From NCBI RefSeq assembly GCF_900100355.1, contig NZ_FNFH01000006.1:1-64000 (forward strand): 64,000 nt of DNA. The letters run 5' to 3'. The position numbers were made by a program, and so were the translations under genes. The DNA is from Microbulbifer yueqingensis (GTDB lineage Bacteria; Pseudomonadota; Gammaproteobacteria; Pseudomonadales; Cellvibrionaceae). Numbering within the stretch: position 1 is the first letter of the stretch; the number at the start of each line of letters is the position of its first letter. This document shows, one piece after another, positions 54,851 through 62,511 of this stretch. The notes beneath the pieces are model-generated. The model saw nothing but the letters and a program-made list of their open reading frames with translations. It was not told where the DNA came from and did not search any database.

Positions 54851-54886
54851 AAGGCCCTGTCCCGGCAAAACCCGGACAGGGCCCTT
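54851..54886 (-). terminator. rho-independent terminator of GH16-A
   Basis: Arms AAGGCCCTGTCCCGG and CCCGGACAGGGCCCTT; read on the minus strand the hairpin runs into a T-rich tract. Confidence 0.88.
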
Positions 54887-54986
54887 AAAAACAAAATTAA
54901 ATAAAAACTAAATCGCGTATTACGAGGACGAGGCGGGCGGTGACTGAAGCCGCCCGCGCACGTCGCTGGTTACTGACCGAGTCCTG

Positions 54987-57152
54987 TTACTGGCACAGGC
55001 CCTGGCTGGTCGCAGTATCGTGGCTCAGGCCGCCGCCGCTCAGGTCGGTGACGCAGAAGCTTGCAGACACGTTGCCGCCGGCAGTGCTGCTGCTCACCAC
55101 GGTGGCGATACCATTGGCATCGGTGGTCGCGGTAGCGCCGGTTTCGGTGATGTCACCGCTGAAGTTACCGGTCACGGTCACACCGCTCACGCCGCGCCCC
55201 AGGTCATCCAGCACGGTCACCGTGCCGGTGGCATACTTCTGGCCCTTGGCGGCCGACTGGGTACCGTTCACCACGCTGGAAACATACATGGTGGTGGCCG
55301 CTGCGCCGTCGCTCACGGATACATCAAAGCTGGCCTGGTCGCTCGCACCCTCATTGTCGGTCACGGTCAGGGTCACGGTGTAGGTGCCCGCCGCCGCGTA
55401 GCTGTGGGAAGCCGTCGCGGTGGTCGCAGAGGCGCCGTCGCCGAAGTCCCACTGGTAGGAAGCAATCGAACCGTCGCTGTCGGCACTGGCGCTGCCATCG
55501 AAGCTGCAGCTCAGCGCGTCACAGCTGTGGCTGGCGCTGGCCACCGGGGCCTGGTTGCCACCGCTACCGCTCGCGGCACCATAGATATCGAAGTTATCGA
55601 AATAGTAGGTGTCGCCGTTCAGGCTGTTCGGGTCGAACAGGACCACCAGGCTGTTAACCGCGCTGTCCGGCGTGGCCCCATCGATACGGTCTGCCAGCTG
55701 GAACTTCAGGCGCTGCCAGCCCGCTTCCTCGCCCACATAGGCCGCGTACTTGGAATGGCGTCCGGTAGGGTAGTTGTCGGGCGTGGCCACGCTGCTGTCC
55801 TCCAGCTGCACCAGGATCTCGGTGCCCGGGGCGGCGGTGGTAAACACGTCCATATAGAACGCCTTGGTACCTGCCAGCAGGGGCGCCGCATCCGCAACCG
55901 CAGTGGTATCAGCCGCGATCACGTCGTACAGGGCCGCCGCGGAGCGGGTGTAGCTCGCCACGGTAGAGGAACCGTTGGTGGCGTCCGGGGCCGGGTTGGC
56001 CGCGTCCATGATGAAGGTGCCATCGAAGTAGGTGTAGCCCAGGCTGCGGTTCGCCTCGAAATCATCGAGTACCGTCTCCTGCGCCATCTGCGGTGATACG
56101 TGCACCGGCAGGGACAGGCTGCGGCTGCCGCAGTCGTCGGTCACACTCACGCCAAGCTCACCGCCGGTGCTGCCCCACTGTACGGTGACAGTGTTGGTGC
56201 CGGCACCGGACACCAGGGTGGCGTCGGCCGGAACCGACCAGCTGTAGCTGGCGCCGTTGCCGATGGCGCCGGCCACGGAGTAGGTGGTGGATTTGCCGTT
56301 GTCCACGATGCGGTCGCCCACCACGCTCGGCTGGCCGTAGTCGTACACCCGCACGTAATCCACCTGCATGGTCTGCGGCAGCTGTGAATCGTCTACCGGG
56401 CCGCCCAGGCTGCCGCCCACGGCCATATTAAGCAGGAAGTGATACTGGTAATTCTCGAAGGTCCAGTAAGACGCATCGGTGAGGTCGTCCGGGGTGAGTG
56501 TGGCGTACAGCTGGTCGTCCACATACCAACGCATCTCGTTGGGTTCCCATTCCAGCGCGTAGGTGTGGAAGTCGGCCGACCAGGGTTCCGGCTGGCTCAG
56601 CACCTTGTTACCAGTGTGGGAATTGTTCGGGTAGGGCTCGCCGTAGTGCAGGGTACCGAACACAAACATGTCCGCCTGGCCGGTGGCCTCCATGATGTCG
56701 ATCTCACCGCTGATCGGCCAGCCTTCGGCCGGGTCGGTGGGCAACATCCAGAACGCCGGCCACATGCCGGAGCTGTTCGGCAGCTTGATGCGTGCCTCGA
56801 AGCGGCCGTTGGTCCACTCGCCGCCGTTGGGCATATTGGCGGTGCGCAGGCGCGCCGAGGTGTAGTTCTTGGCTTTCACGCGCTCCTTGCGCGCAGTGAT
56901 GGTCAGGATGCCATTCTCTACAGTGGCATTCTCGGCCTGGTAGGACTGCAATTCGTTGTTGCCCCAGCCGCAGATACCGTAACTGCAGCCATCGCCGAGC
57001 ATTACTTCCCACTTGGTGGTATCAACTGCAGTACCGTCGAAATTATCTTCCCAAACGGGGGCGGGATTTTGGCATTGCTGCCCGATGGCGATGGATGAAC
57101 TCAGCATCGCCGCGCCGAAGATGGCGCTCTTCGCTCTCTTGTCGCTGTGCAT
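54987..57152 (-). CDS. secreted multidomain GH16 beta-glucanase, copy A
   Basis: A 721-residue enzyme. Signal peptide to about residue 24; GH16 domain (about 28-275) with E150-x-D152-x-x-E155 in GEIDIMEATG; an Ig/PKD-like module (280-355); a galactose-binding-like module (about 365-520, VLDDFEANRSLGY ... YFDNFDIYG); a PKD domain (530-612, SYQWDFGDG); and a C-terminal Ig-like module (620-721) ending GLCQ. Likely a secreted laminarinase with carbohydrate-binding parts. The ATG at 57152, with CGAGGAAATCGAG upstream, is the same as in the paralogue. Confidence 0.94.
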   Translation of the reverse strand: MHSDKRAKSAIFGAAMLSSSIAIGQQCQNPAPVWEDNFDGTAVDTTKWEVMLGDGCSYGICGWGNNELQSYQAENATVENGILTITARKERVKAKNYTSARLRTANMPNGGEWTNGRFEARIKLPNSSGMWPAFWMLPTDPAEGWPISGEIDIMEATGQADMFVFGTLHYGEPYPNNSHTGNKVLSQPEPWSADFHTYALEWEPNEMRWYVDDQLYATLTPDDLTDASYWTFENYQYHFLLNMAVGGSLGGPVDDSQLPQTMQVDYVRVYDYGQPSVVGDRIVDNGKSTTYSVAGAIGNGASYSWSVPADATLVSGAGTNTVTVQWGSTGGELGVSVTDDCGSRSLSLPVHVSPQMAQETVLDDFEANRSLGYTYFDGTFIMDAANPAPDATNGSSTVASYTRSAAALYDVIAADTTAVADAAPLLAGTKAFYMDVFTTAAPGTEILVQLEDSSVATPDNYPTGRHSKYAAYVGEEAGWQRLKFQLADRIDGATPDSAVNSLVVLFDPNSLNGDTYYFDNFDIYGAASGSGGNQAPVASASHSCDALSCSFDGSASADSDGSIASYQWDFGDGASATTATASHSYAAAGTYTVTLTVTDNEGASDQASFDVSVSDGAAATTMYVSSVVNGTQSAAKGQKYATGTVTVLDDLGRGVSGVTVTGNFSGDITETGATATTDANGIATVVSSSTAGGNVSASFCVTDLSGGGLSHDTATSQGLCQ

Positions 57153-57200
57153 TCTCGATTTCCTCGAAGTCATTATTATCTGCACAGCCCACGACCGCTG

Positions 57201-57286
57201 CTGTGCGACCCAGCAAGTTAGCAGTGTGAAGAAACGATGACAGGGAACCGGCGGGTCAAATCGCCGGGGCGGATCAAATGCACGGC
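57201..57286 (-). promoter_or_regulatory. conserved upstream element of GH16-A
   Basis: A block with GGGGCGGATCAAA at 57266-57278, and a second block CAAGTTAGCA at 57214-57223. Both match sites upstream of GH16-B at nearly the same distance from the ATG (about 110-135 and 60-75 bases). On the transcribed strand they read TTTGATCCGCCCC and TGCTAACTTG; the latter could be an extended -10. Confidence 0.5.
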
Positions 57287-57510
57287 AATGTGGCTCGATC
57301 TGGGTGATTAATCGCCGCTATGCCCCATAACGGCGCACCGCAAACAGTCGAACAAAATACACCCATCACGGACCAGACGGGGAAGAAAGGGCGCTTCTGC
57401 AGTGAACGGGAGGCAAAAAGCGGGAAAATATCCCACAGAAATAAAGTTTCATTAAAAGAATAATCGCTGGGAAATTATCGCACCGACAACAGGCTTACCG
57501 ACGCCCCCCT

Positions 57511-57533
57511 GTAGGAGCGGCCCATGGCCGCGA
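57511..57533 (+). repeat. REP-like repeat type I, copy 6
   Basis: CAT-centred form, in the gap between the two GH16 genes. Confidence 0.8.
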
Positions 57534-57596
57534 ACACCCGGGGGTGAACGACGCCGCGAAGCCCCAGCCGCCAACCATACGCCGACACGAGGATAT

Positions 57597-57618
57597 GCAG
57601 GAGCCTGCCTGCAGGCGA
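57597..57618 (+). repeat. palindromic repeat type IV, copy 1
   Basis: GCAGGAGCCTGCCTGCAGGC then GA; same opening and closing bases as type I, with a different stem. Confidence 0.65.
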
Positions 57619-57647
57619 CAACCACGGAGGCAAATTCCCCCACCATC

Positions 57648-57695
57648 GTCACCCCGCTGGGCCGGCACACCGGCGCAGGCCGGGGCCCAGCAACC
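57648..57695 (+). repeat. palindromic repeat type III, copy 1
   Basis: Starts GTCACCCCGCTGGGCCGGC and ends GGCCGGGGCCCAGCAACC. A second full copy stands at 61736-61783. Confidence 0.75.
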
Positions 57696-57760
57696 CTGGG
57701 TGAGCGAAACCCCGAAGTTCTATTCGCCTACCAGGCGCCGGTACGGAGAGAGCGCCCCGC

Positions 57761-57782
57761 GTAGGAGCCTGCTTGCAGGCGA
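57761..57782 (+). repeat. palindromic repeat type IV, copy 2
   Basis: GTAGGAGCCTGCTTGCAGGC then GA. The first seven bases match type I. Confidence 0.65.
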
Positions 57783-57809
57783 ACAACCGCAGCGTCACAG
57801 TGCGTCCAT

Positions 57810-57832
57810 GTAGGAGCGGCCCATGGCCGCGA
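57810..57832 (+). repeat. REP-like repeat type I, copy 7
   Basis: CAT-centred form, 60 bases from the GH16-B terminator. Confidence 0.8.
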
Positions 57833-57895
57833 CCGCTGTGGGTGGACCCGCGATGGCACCACCAATAATTCCTCTTTCCCCCCCAAATAAAAAAA

Positions 57896-57927
57896 AGCCC
57901 TGCCCCGGCAACACCGGAGGCAGGGCC
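57896..57927 (-). terminator. rho-independent terminator of GH16-B
   Basis: GCCCTGCCCCGG and CCGGAGGCAGGGC pair around AACA; on the minus strand the stem runs into eight Ts. Confidence 0.9.
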
Positions 57928-58005
57928 TGCACAGTACATCCTGTGGTACTGGAAACTATTGTTTTAAAGCAGGCGGGCACAGGGCCTGCCCACATCGGTC
58001 AGCCG

Positions 58006-60165
58006 TTACTGGCACAGCCCCGCACTGGCACCGGTGTCGTGGCTCAGGTTGCCACCGGCCAGGTCGGAGACACAGAAGCCCACCTGCACATTGCCACTGG
58101 CGGTACCGGAGCTCACCACCGTCGCAATGCCACTGGCATCGGTCACTGCGGTGGCGCCGGTCTCGGTGATGGTGCCGCTGAAATTACCGGTTACCGTCAC
58201 GCCGCCCACACCGCGGCCCAGGTCATCCAGCACCGTCACGGTGGCGGTGGCGTACTTCTGGCCACGACCGGCAGACTGGGTGCCGGTCACCACGCTGGAT
58301 ACATACATGGTGGTGGCCGCCGCGCCGTCGCTGGCGGTGACATCGAAGCTGTCCTGGGCGGTAGCGCCCTGGTCGTCGGTCACGGTCAGGGTGACGGTAT
58401 AGGTGCCGCCCGCCGCATAGGTATGCGAGGGCGCTACACCGGTACCGCTGCTGCCGTCACCGAAGTCCCAGGCATAGCTGGCGATGGAACCGTCGGCATC
58501 CGAACTGGCGCTGCCATCGAAGCTGCAGGCCAGCCCGTCACAGCTGCCGGTGCCGCTGGCGATGGGCGCCTGATTGGTGCTGCCGTCCAGGCCATAGATA
58601 TCGAAGTTGTCCCAGTAATAGGTGTCACCGTTGAAGGTGTTCGGGTCGAACAGGATCACCAGGCTGTCCACCGCGTTTGCCGGTGTACCGCCGTCGATGC
58701 GATCGTCCAGCTCGAACTTCAGCCGCTGCCAGCCGCTGCCCTCGCCCACATAGGCGGCATACTTGGAGTGCCGGCCAGTGGGGTAGTTGGTGGCGGTGGC
58801 CGTGGAGCTGTCCTCCAGCTGTACCAGGATCTGCGTGCCCGCGGCGGCGGAGGTGTACACGTCCATATAGAACGCCTTGTTGCCGGCCAGGAACGGGTCC
58901 GCATCCGGGATGGCGTTGGTGTCGGCGATGATCACGTCGTACTGCGCCGAGGCGTTGCGGGTGTACATGGCCACGGTGCTGGAGCCGTTGGTGGCATCCG
59001 GGGCCGGGTTGGCCGCGTCCTGCACGAAGGTACCGTCGATGGTGGTGTAGGCCAGCTGGCGGTTCGCCTCGAAGTCATCCAGCACCTGCTCCTGTACCAG
59101 CTTCGGTGCCACGTACACGGGCAGGGTCAGGTCGGCGTTGCCGCAGCTGTCGCTCACGCTGACGGACACATTGCCGCCGCTGCTGCCCCACTGCACGGTG
59201 ATGGTGTCCTTGCCCGCGCCGGATACCAGGGTGGCACCGGCGGGCAGGCTCCAGCTGAAACCGGGGTTGCCGCCTACGGTGCCGGCCACGGAATAGGTGG
59301 TGGTGGAGCCGTTCTCCACAATGCGGTCGCCGGTGATGGCCGCTTGGCCGTAATCGTACACGCGCACGTAATCCACCTGCATGGTCTGCGGCAGCGCCTG
59401 GTCATCCACCGGGCCGCCCAGGTTGCCGCCCACCGCCATGTTCAGCAGGAAGTGGTAGCGGTAGTCCTCGAAGGTCCAGTAAGAAGAGTTGGTCAGGTCC
59501 TGGGGCGTGAGCGTGGCATAAAGCTGGTCGTCCACATACCAGCGCATCTCGTTCGGCTCCCACTCCAGCGCATAGGTGTGGAAGTCGGCCGACCAGGGCT
59601 CGGGCTGGGTCAGCAGCCGGTTGCCGGTCCAGGAGTTGTCCGGGTAGGGCTCGCCGTAGTGCAGGGTGCCGGATACATACTCGTCCGCCTGGCCGGTGGA
59701 CTCCATGATGTCGATCTCGCCACTGGTGGGCCAGCCCACGTCCGGATCGGTGGGCAGCATCCAGAAGGCCGGCCACATGCCGGCGCCGTCCGGCAGTTTG
59801 ATGCGCGCCTCGAAGCGGCCGTTGGTCCACTCGCCGCCGTTGGGCATGTTCGCGGTGCGCAGGCGTGCGGAGGTATAGCCCTTGCTCTTCACGCGTTCCT
59901 TGCGCGCGGTAATGGTGAGAATGCCATTTTCCACCACGGCATTCTCGGCCTGGTAATACTGCAACTCGTTGTTGCCCCAGCCGCAGATCCCGTAAGTGCA
60001 GCCGTCGCCGATCATCGGCTCCCACTTGGTGGTGTCCAGGGCGGTACCGTCGAAATTGTCTTCCCATACGGGAGTGGGACTCTGGCATTGCTGCCCGAAA
60101 GCCAGGGACGATGCCAGCATCGCCGCGCCGAACAGCACGCATTTATCTCTCTTATCGCTGTGCAT
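58006..60165 (-). CDS. secreted multidomain GH16 beta-glucanase, copy B
   Basis: A 719-residue paralogue of copy A with the same domain order: signal peptide, GH16 (E150-x-D152-x-x-E155), Ig/PKD-like, galactose-binding-like (VLDDFEANRQLAY ... YWDNFDIYG), PKD (SYAWDFGDG) and C-terminal Ig-like module ending GLCQ. The GH16 part is very close to copy A; linkers and the Ig modules differ more. Start ATG at 60165 behind CGAGGAAATCGAG. The two have separate promoters and terminators, so they are not one transcript. Substrate preference may differ. Confidence 0.94.
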   Translation of the reverse strand: MHSDKRDKCVLFGAAMLASSLAFGQQCQSPTPVWEDNFDGTALDTTKWEPMIGDGCTYGICGWGNNELQYYQAENAVVENGILTITARKERVKSKGYTSARLRTANMPNGGEWTNGRFEARIKLPDGAGMWPAFWMLPTDPDVGWPTSGEIDIMESTGQADEYVSGTLHYGEPYPDNSWTGNRLLTQPEPWSADFHTYALEWEPNEMRWYVDDQLYATLTPQDLTNSSYWTFEDYRYHFLLNMAVGGNLGGPVDDQALPQTMQVDYVRVYDYGQAAITGDRIVENGSTTTYSVAGTVGGNPGFSWSLPAGATLVSGAGKDTITVQWGSSGGNVSVSVSDSCGNADLTLPVYVAPKLVQEQVLDDFEANRQLAYTTIDGTFVQDAANPAPDATNGSSTVAMYTRNASAQYDVIIADTNAIPDADPFLAGNKAFYMDVYTSAAAGTQILVQLEDSSTATATNYPTGRHSKYAAYVGEGSGWQRLKFELDDRIDGGTPANAVDSLVILFDPNTFNGDTYYWDNFDIYGLDGSTNQAPIASGTGSCDGLACSFDGSASSDADGSIASYAWDFGDGSSGTGVAPSHTYAAGGTYTVTLTVTDDQGATAQDSFDVTASDGAAATTMYVSSVVTGTQSAGRGQKYATATVTVLDDLGRGVGGVTVTGNFSGTITETGATAVTDASGIATVVSSGTASGNVQVGFCVSDLAGGNLSHDTGASAGLCQ

Positions 60166-60510
60166 ACTCGATTTCCTCGATTTTGTTATAAAGGCTCCGC
60201 CTCCATTTGGTGCGGTGCGAGCACCAAGTTAGCAACCGGGAAAGCGTGTAACTGTTGAAGCACTGTGCAATTCGCTGGGGCGGATCAAAAGCGCGGCGAC
60301 AGGGAAGGCAAAAAGATAGACAAATTAACGAAAGTGGATATGTGTGCCAGGGAGTGTGAAATAGTTAAAGTTTTTTGCGGGCACCAGAAAAGGGCGGTGA
60401 AAGTGGGCGATTAAATAAAGTGCCGAATTCGAACGGCAACCGGTATAGACCCAAAAGAAAATAAAAAAGCCCCACCCTTACAGGTGGGGCTCTTTATCCT
60501 CAGAGGCGAG
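60166..60510. promoter_or_regulatory. GH16-B upstream region with conserved element
   Basis: No gene is seen. GGGGCGGATCAAA at 60277-60289 and CAAGTTAGCA at 60225-60234 match the blocks upstream of GH16-A. A hairpin at 60468-60491 (AGCCCCACC / GGTGGGGCT) is the terminator of the next gene on the minus strand. Confidence 0.5.
60468..60491 (-). terminator. rho-independent terminator of the secreted-protein gene
   Basis: Arms AGCCCCACC and GGTGGGGCT; the minus-strand read-out ends in TTTTTT. Confidence 0.88.
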
Positions 60511-61146
60511 TTACTCTGAGTCGTGCAGAGAGGCGCTGTTGTGAATCCGTACGCCGGCAACATACTGGGTGAAGAAATATCCTGCATCGGCATTGTCATC
60601 CAGTACGCCTGACATAAGCACCGTGCCGTTATGGGACACCTGGTACCAGAAGCGCTGGTCCTCGCCCGGAGTATACATTCCGTCGTCACCGTGGAAATTC
60701 AGCGCGAGGGAGGAGCTACTCTCATCTACCACCCACTCGCCCTGAACCGACAGGTCCCAGGCGCTGAAGGAGCGTACTTCGCTCAGGTCCGTGCCATTGT
60801 TCTGCATGGCCTTCAAAAACCGCGGATAGGCAAAGGTGCCATCGGAGTTCAAGACGATATACCCGGTCCCCATGCCAACGGTAGTCCAGCCCGCGCCGAC
60901 CTCACTGTCTCGCCAGTACATGCGGAAGGTGCTGCCGGACATCATATCGTTGAGCGACTCGCTGGTGCCGCTCTCGGCCTCAAGCTTCGCCACGCGCGTG
61001 GAAAGCGCGTCGATGGTCGCATACAGTTCTGCCATGCGGCCATTGCCGTCGGCACCCCGGTTAGCCGCGTCGGGAAGTGCAGACGCCGCCCCGCTGAAAA
61101 GAATTGCCGCTGACAATAGTGCAGTATTGATACCTTTCAAAAGCAT
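60511..61146 (-). CDS. secreted hypothetical protein
   Basis: A 211-residue protein with a signal peptide (cut near ASA, residue 23). A short coiled coil follows (MAELYATIDALSTRVAKLEAE), then a beta-rich part (about 75-205) with repeated aromatic and Ser/Gly-rich strands (TFRMYWRDSEVGAGW, GYIVLNSDGTFAYPRF, QRFWYQVSHNGTVLMSG). It has no cysteines. The family is not recognised; the plan suggests an envelope or extracellular protein that trimerises or dimerises through the coiled coil. It has its own terminator and no operon partners. Confidence 0.75.
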   Translation of the reverse strand: MLLKGINTALLSAAILFSGAASALPDAANRGADGNGRMAELYATIDALSTRVAKLEAESGTSESLNDMMSGSTFRMYWRDSEVGAGWTTVGMGTGYIVLNSDGTFAYPRFLKAMQNNGTDLSEVRSFSAWDLSVQGEWVVDESSSSLALNFHGDDGMYTPGEDQRFWYQVSHNGTVLMSGVLDDNADAGYFFTQYVAGVRIHNSASLHDSE

Positions 61147-61856
61147 ATTCGATTCCCCAGATTATTATCGTAGTGAGATTGCAGATCCGCGCCGATCGCA
61201 CACGCCAGCCAAAAGGGTGGGGCGCGGGCTACAGGAAAGAGCGCGGCGGTTTAACGGAAAGGGGGCCGGTCAGAAAGGGAATGGATCGAATAAGAGAAAG
61301 CCTGCAGAGTCGTATATAACCCTACAGGCTCGCCGCGTTACGCCACGGGGAAGATAATCCATTACCTCAAAAAAGCCCGGAACCTCCGTGTCCCGAAAAA
61401 CCAATGTCCGTTCACGGTTACGGTGAACGAATAAGAAACTGACGGGTGGTGGTAAAAGCGTAAATAGCCCCAAAGGGCTATTTGGGGGTGTTTGGCGGCA
61501 GGTTTGCCCTATAGGCGTACCAACTAGCGGGTAAAAGAAGTAAACCGGTGTCACGATCGTGACTTGATGCACGGGGATTTATTGAACTTGAACAAATATC
61601 TAGGAGGCCAAGCTTCGGATCGGGCAGAACGGCCCTAATGCGGAAAGGAAGGGGCGGCAGGAGATTGGCAGCGAGCTGCTACGAAAGATACGGAGCTATC
61701 CAGCAACAGCGACCAGGGCAAGCTCCTCCTCTGTCGTCATCCCGCTGGGCCGGCACACCGGCGAAGGCCGGGATCCAGCAACCACAGAGCTAGCAGTGAA
61801 CACGAGAGCGAATGGGAGGCCAGTGTGCGACCAGCGAAACCCCTCATCCGATCAAA
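61147..61856. other. intergenic region with hairpin and repeat
   Basis: I see no convincing gene in this 710-base stretch. A perfect hairpin, AAATAGCCC-CAAA-GGGCTATTT, is at 61462-61483. A type III repeat lies at 61736-61783. An opposite-strand frame of 100 codons at 61270-61572 lacks protein-like composition. Confidence 0.6.
61736..61783 (+). repeat. palindromic repeat type III, copy 2
   Basis: Starts GTCATCCCGCTGGGCCGGC and ends GCCGGGATCCAGCAACC. It differs from the 57648 copy by a few paired bases. Confidence 0.75.
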
Positions 61857-62291
61857 TCAAGTCGCAAACAACTCCCCCTCAATATCCCGAAACCCCTTAA
61901 ACTCCAGCGCATTCCCACTGGGGTCCATAAAGAACATTGTCCCCTGCTCCCCCGGTTGCCCCGCAAAGCGGATATAGGGCTCGATCACAAACTCCTCTAC
62001 AAACCCCCGCGCCCGCTCGGCAAACGCCTGCCACTCGTCAAACGGCAACACCACGCCGAAGTGCGGCACCGGCACCCCGTGCCCGTCCACCCGGTTGGCA
62101 ATGGCCGGCACCTGGCCGTCGCGGCCGATGGCCGGGTTAAGGTGGGTCACGAGCTGGTGACCAAAGAAGTTCCAGTCCACCCACTGGTCGGAACTGCGGC
62201 CCTCGGCAAAGCCCATCTTGCGGCCGTAGAAATCCCGGGCCTCGGCAATATCGCGGACCTGGATGGCTAGGTGAAAGGGAGTCAGTTGCAT
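61857..62291 (-). CDS. VOC-family (glyoxalase/dioxygenase-like) protein
   Basis: A 144-residue metal-binding protein of the vicinal-oxygen-chelate fold. FHLAIQVRDIAEARDFYGRKMGF opens the first module with a likely metal His (H7). HFGVVLPFDEW carries the second His, and FFMDPSGNALEFKGF the glutamate ligand. Many relatives are uncharacterised dioxygenases or lyases. The gene is alone on its strand. The ATG at 62291 lies behind GGATAAG. Confidence 0.87.
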   Translation of the reverse strand: MQLTPFHLAIQVRDIAEARDFYGRKMGFAEGRSSDQWVDWNFFGHQLVTHLNPAIGRDGQVPAIANRVDGHGVPVPHFGVVLPFDEWQAFAERARGFVEEFVIEPYIRFAGQPGEQGTMFFMDPSGNALEFKGFRDIEGELFAT

Positions 62292-62511
62292 AGCTTATCC
62301 TTGTAGATAATCGCTAAAACCTTGCCAGTCGCTCGGTTTCACGCATCACTCAAAAGAGCTGACCTCGTTGTGAATGGCGAGGTGGCCAATACACAGTAGG
62401 CTTAGCTGGAACGTGGAAAATTGTAAAGGATAACCAGCTAGATTAACTTATATCCAAAAGTCGCATGAGCCTCGATTTAAACACAACATGCTCATCTAAA
62501 TTGAACAAATA

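Larger units (their letters stand above)
54264..54986. other. intergenic region with clustered short repeats
   Basis: No gene is supported across this 723-base gap. It holds four REP-like type I copies, two copies of a second palindrome, one of a third, and the terminator of the GH16 gene at 54987. Confidence 0.7.
57153..58005. other. intergenic region between the GH16 paralogues
   Basis: This 853-base gap holds the upstream region of GH16-A, two type I repeats, two of a further palindrome, a type III repeat and the terminator of GH16-B. No gene is supported. Confidence 0.7.

Noticed and set aside
57823-60258. An 811-codon open frame opposite GH16-B
   Set aside because: Antisense shadow, very rich in Gly/His/Ala/Val, produced by codon bias of the GH16 gene.
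61270-61572. 100-codon minus-strand frame in the gap before the VOC gene
   Set aside because: No ribosome site, no domain or signal, and it covers the AAATAGCCC hairpin; probably chance.
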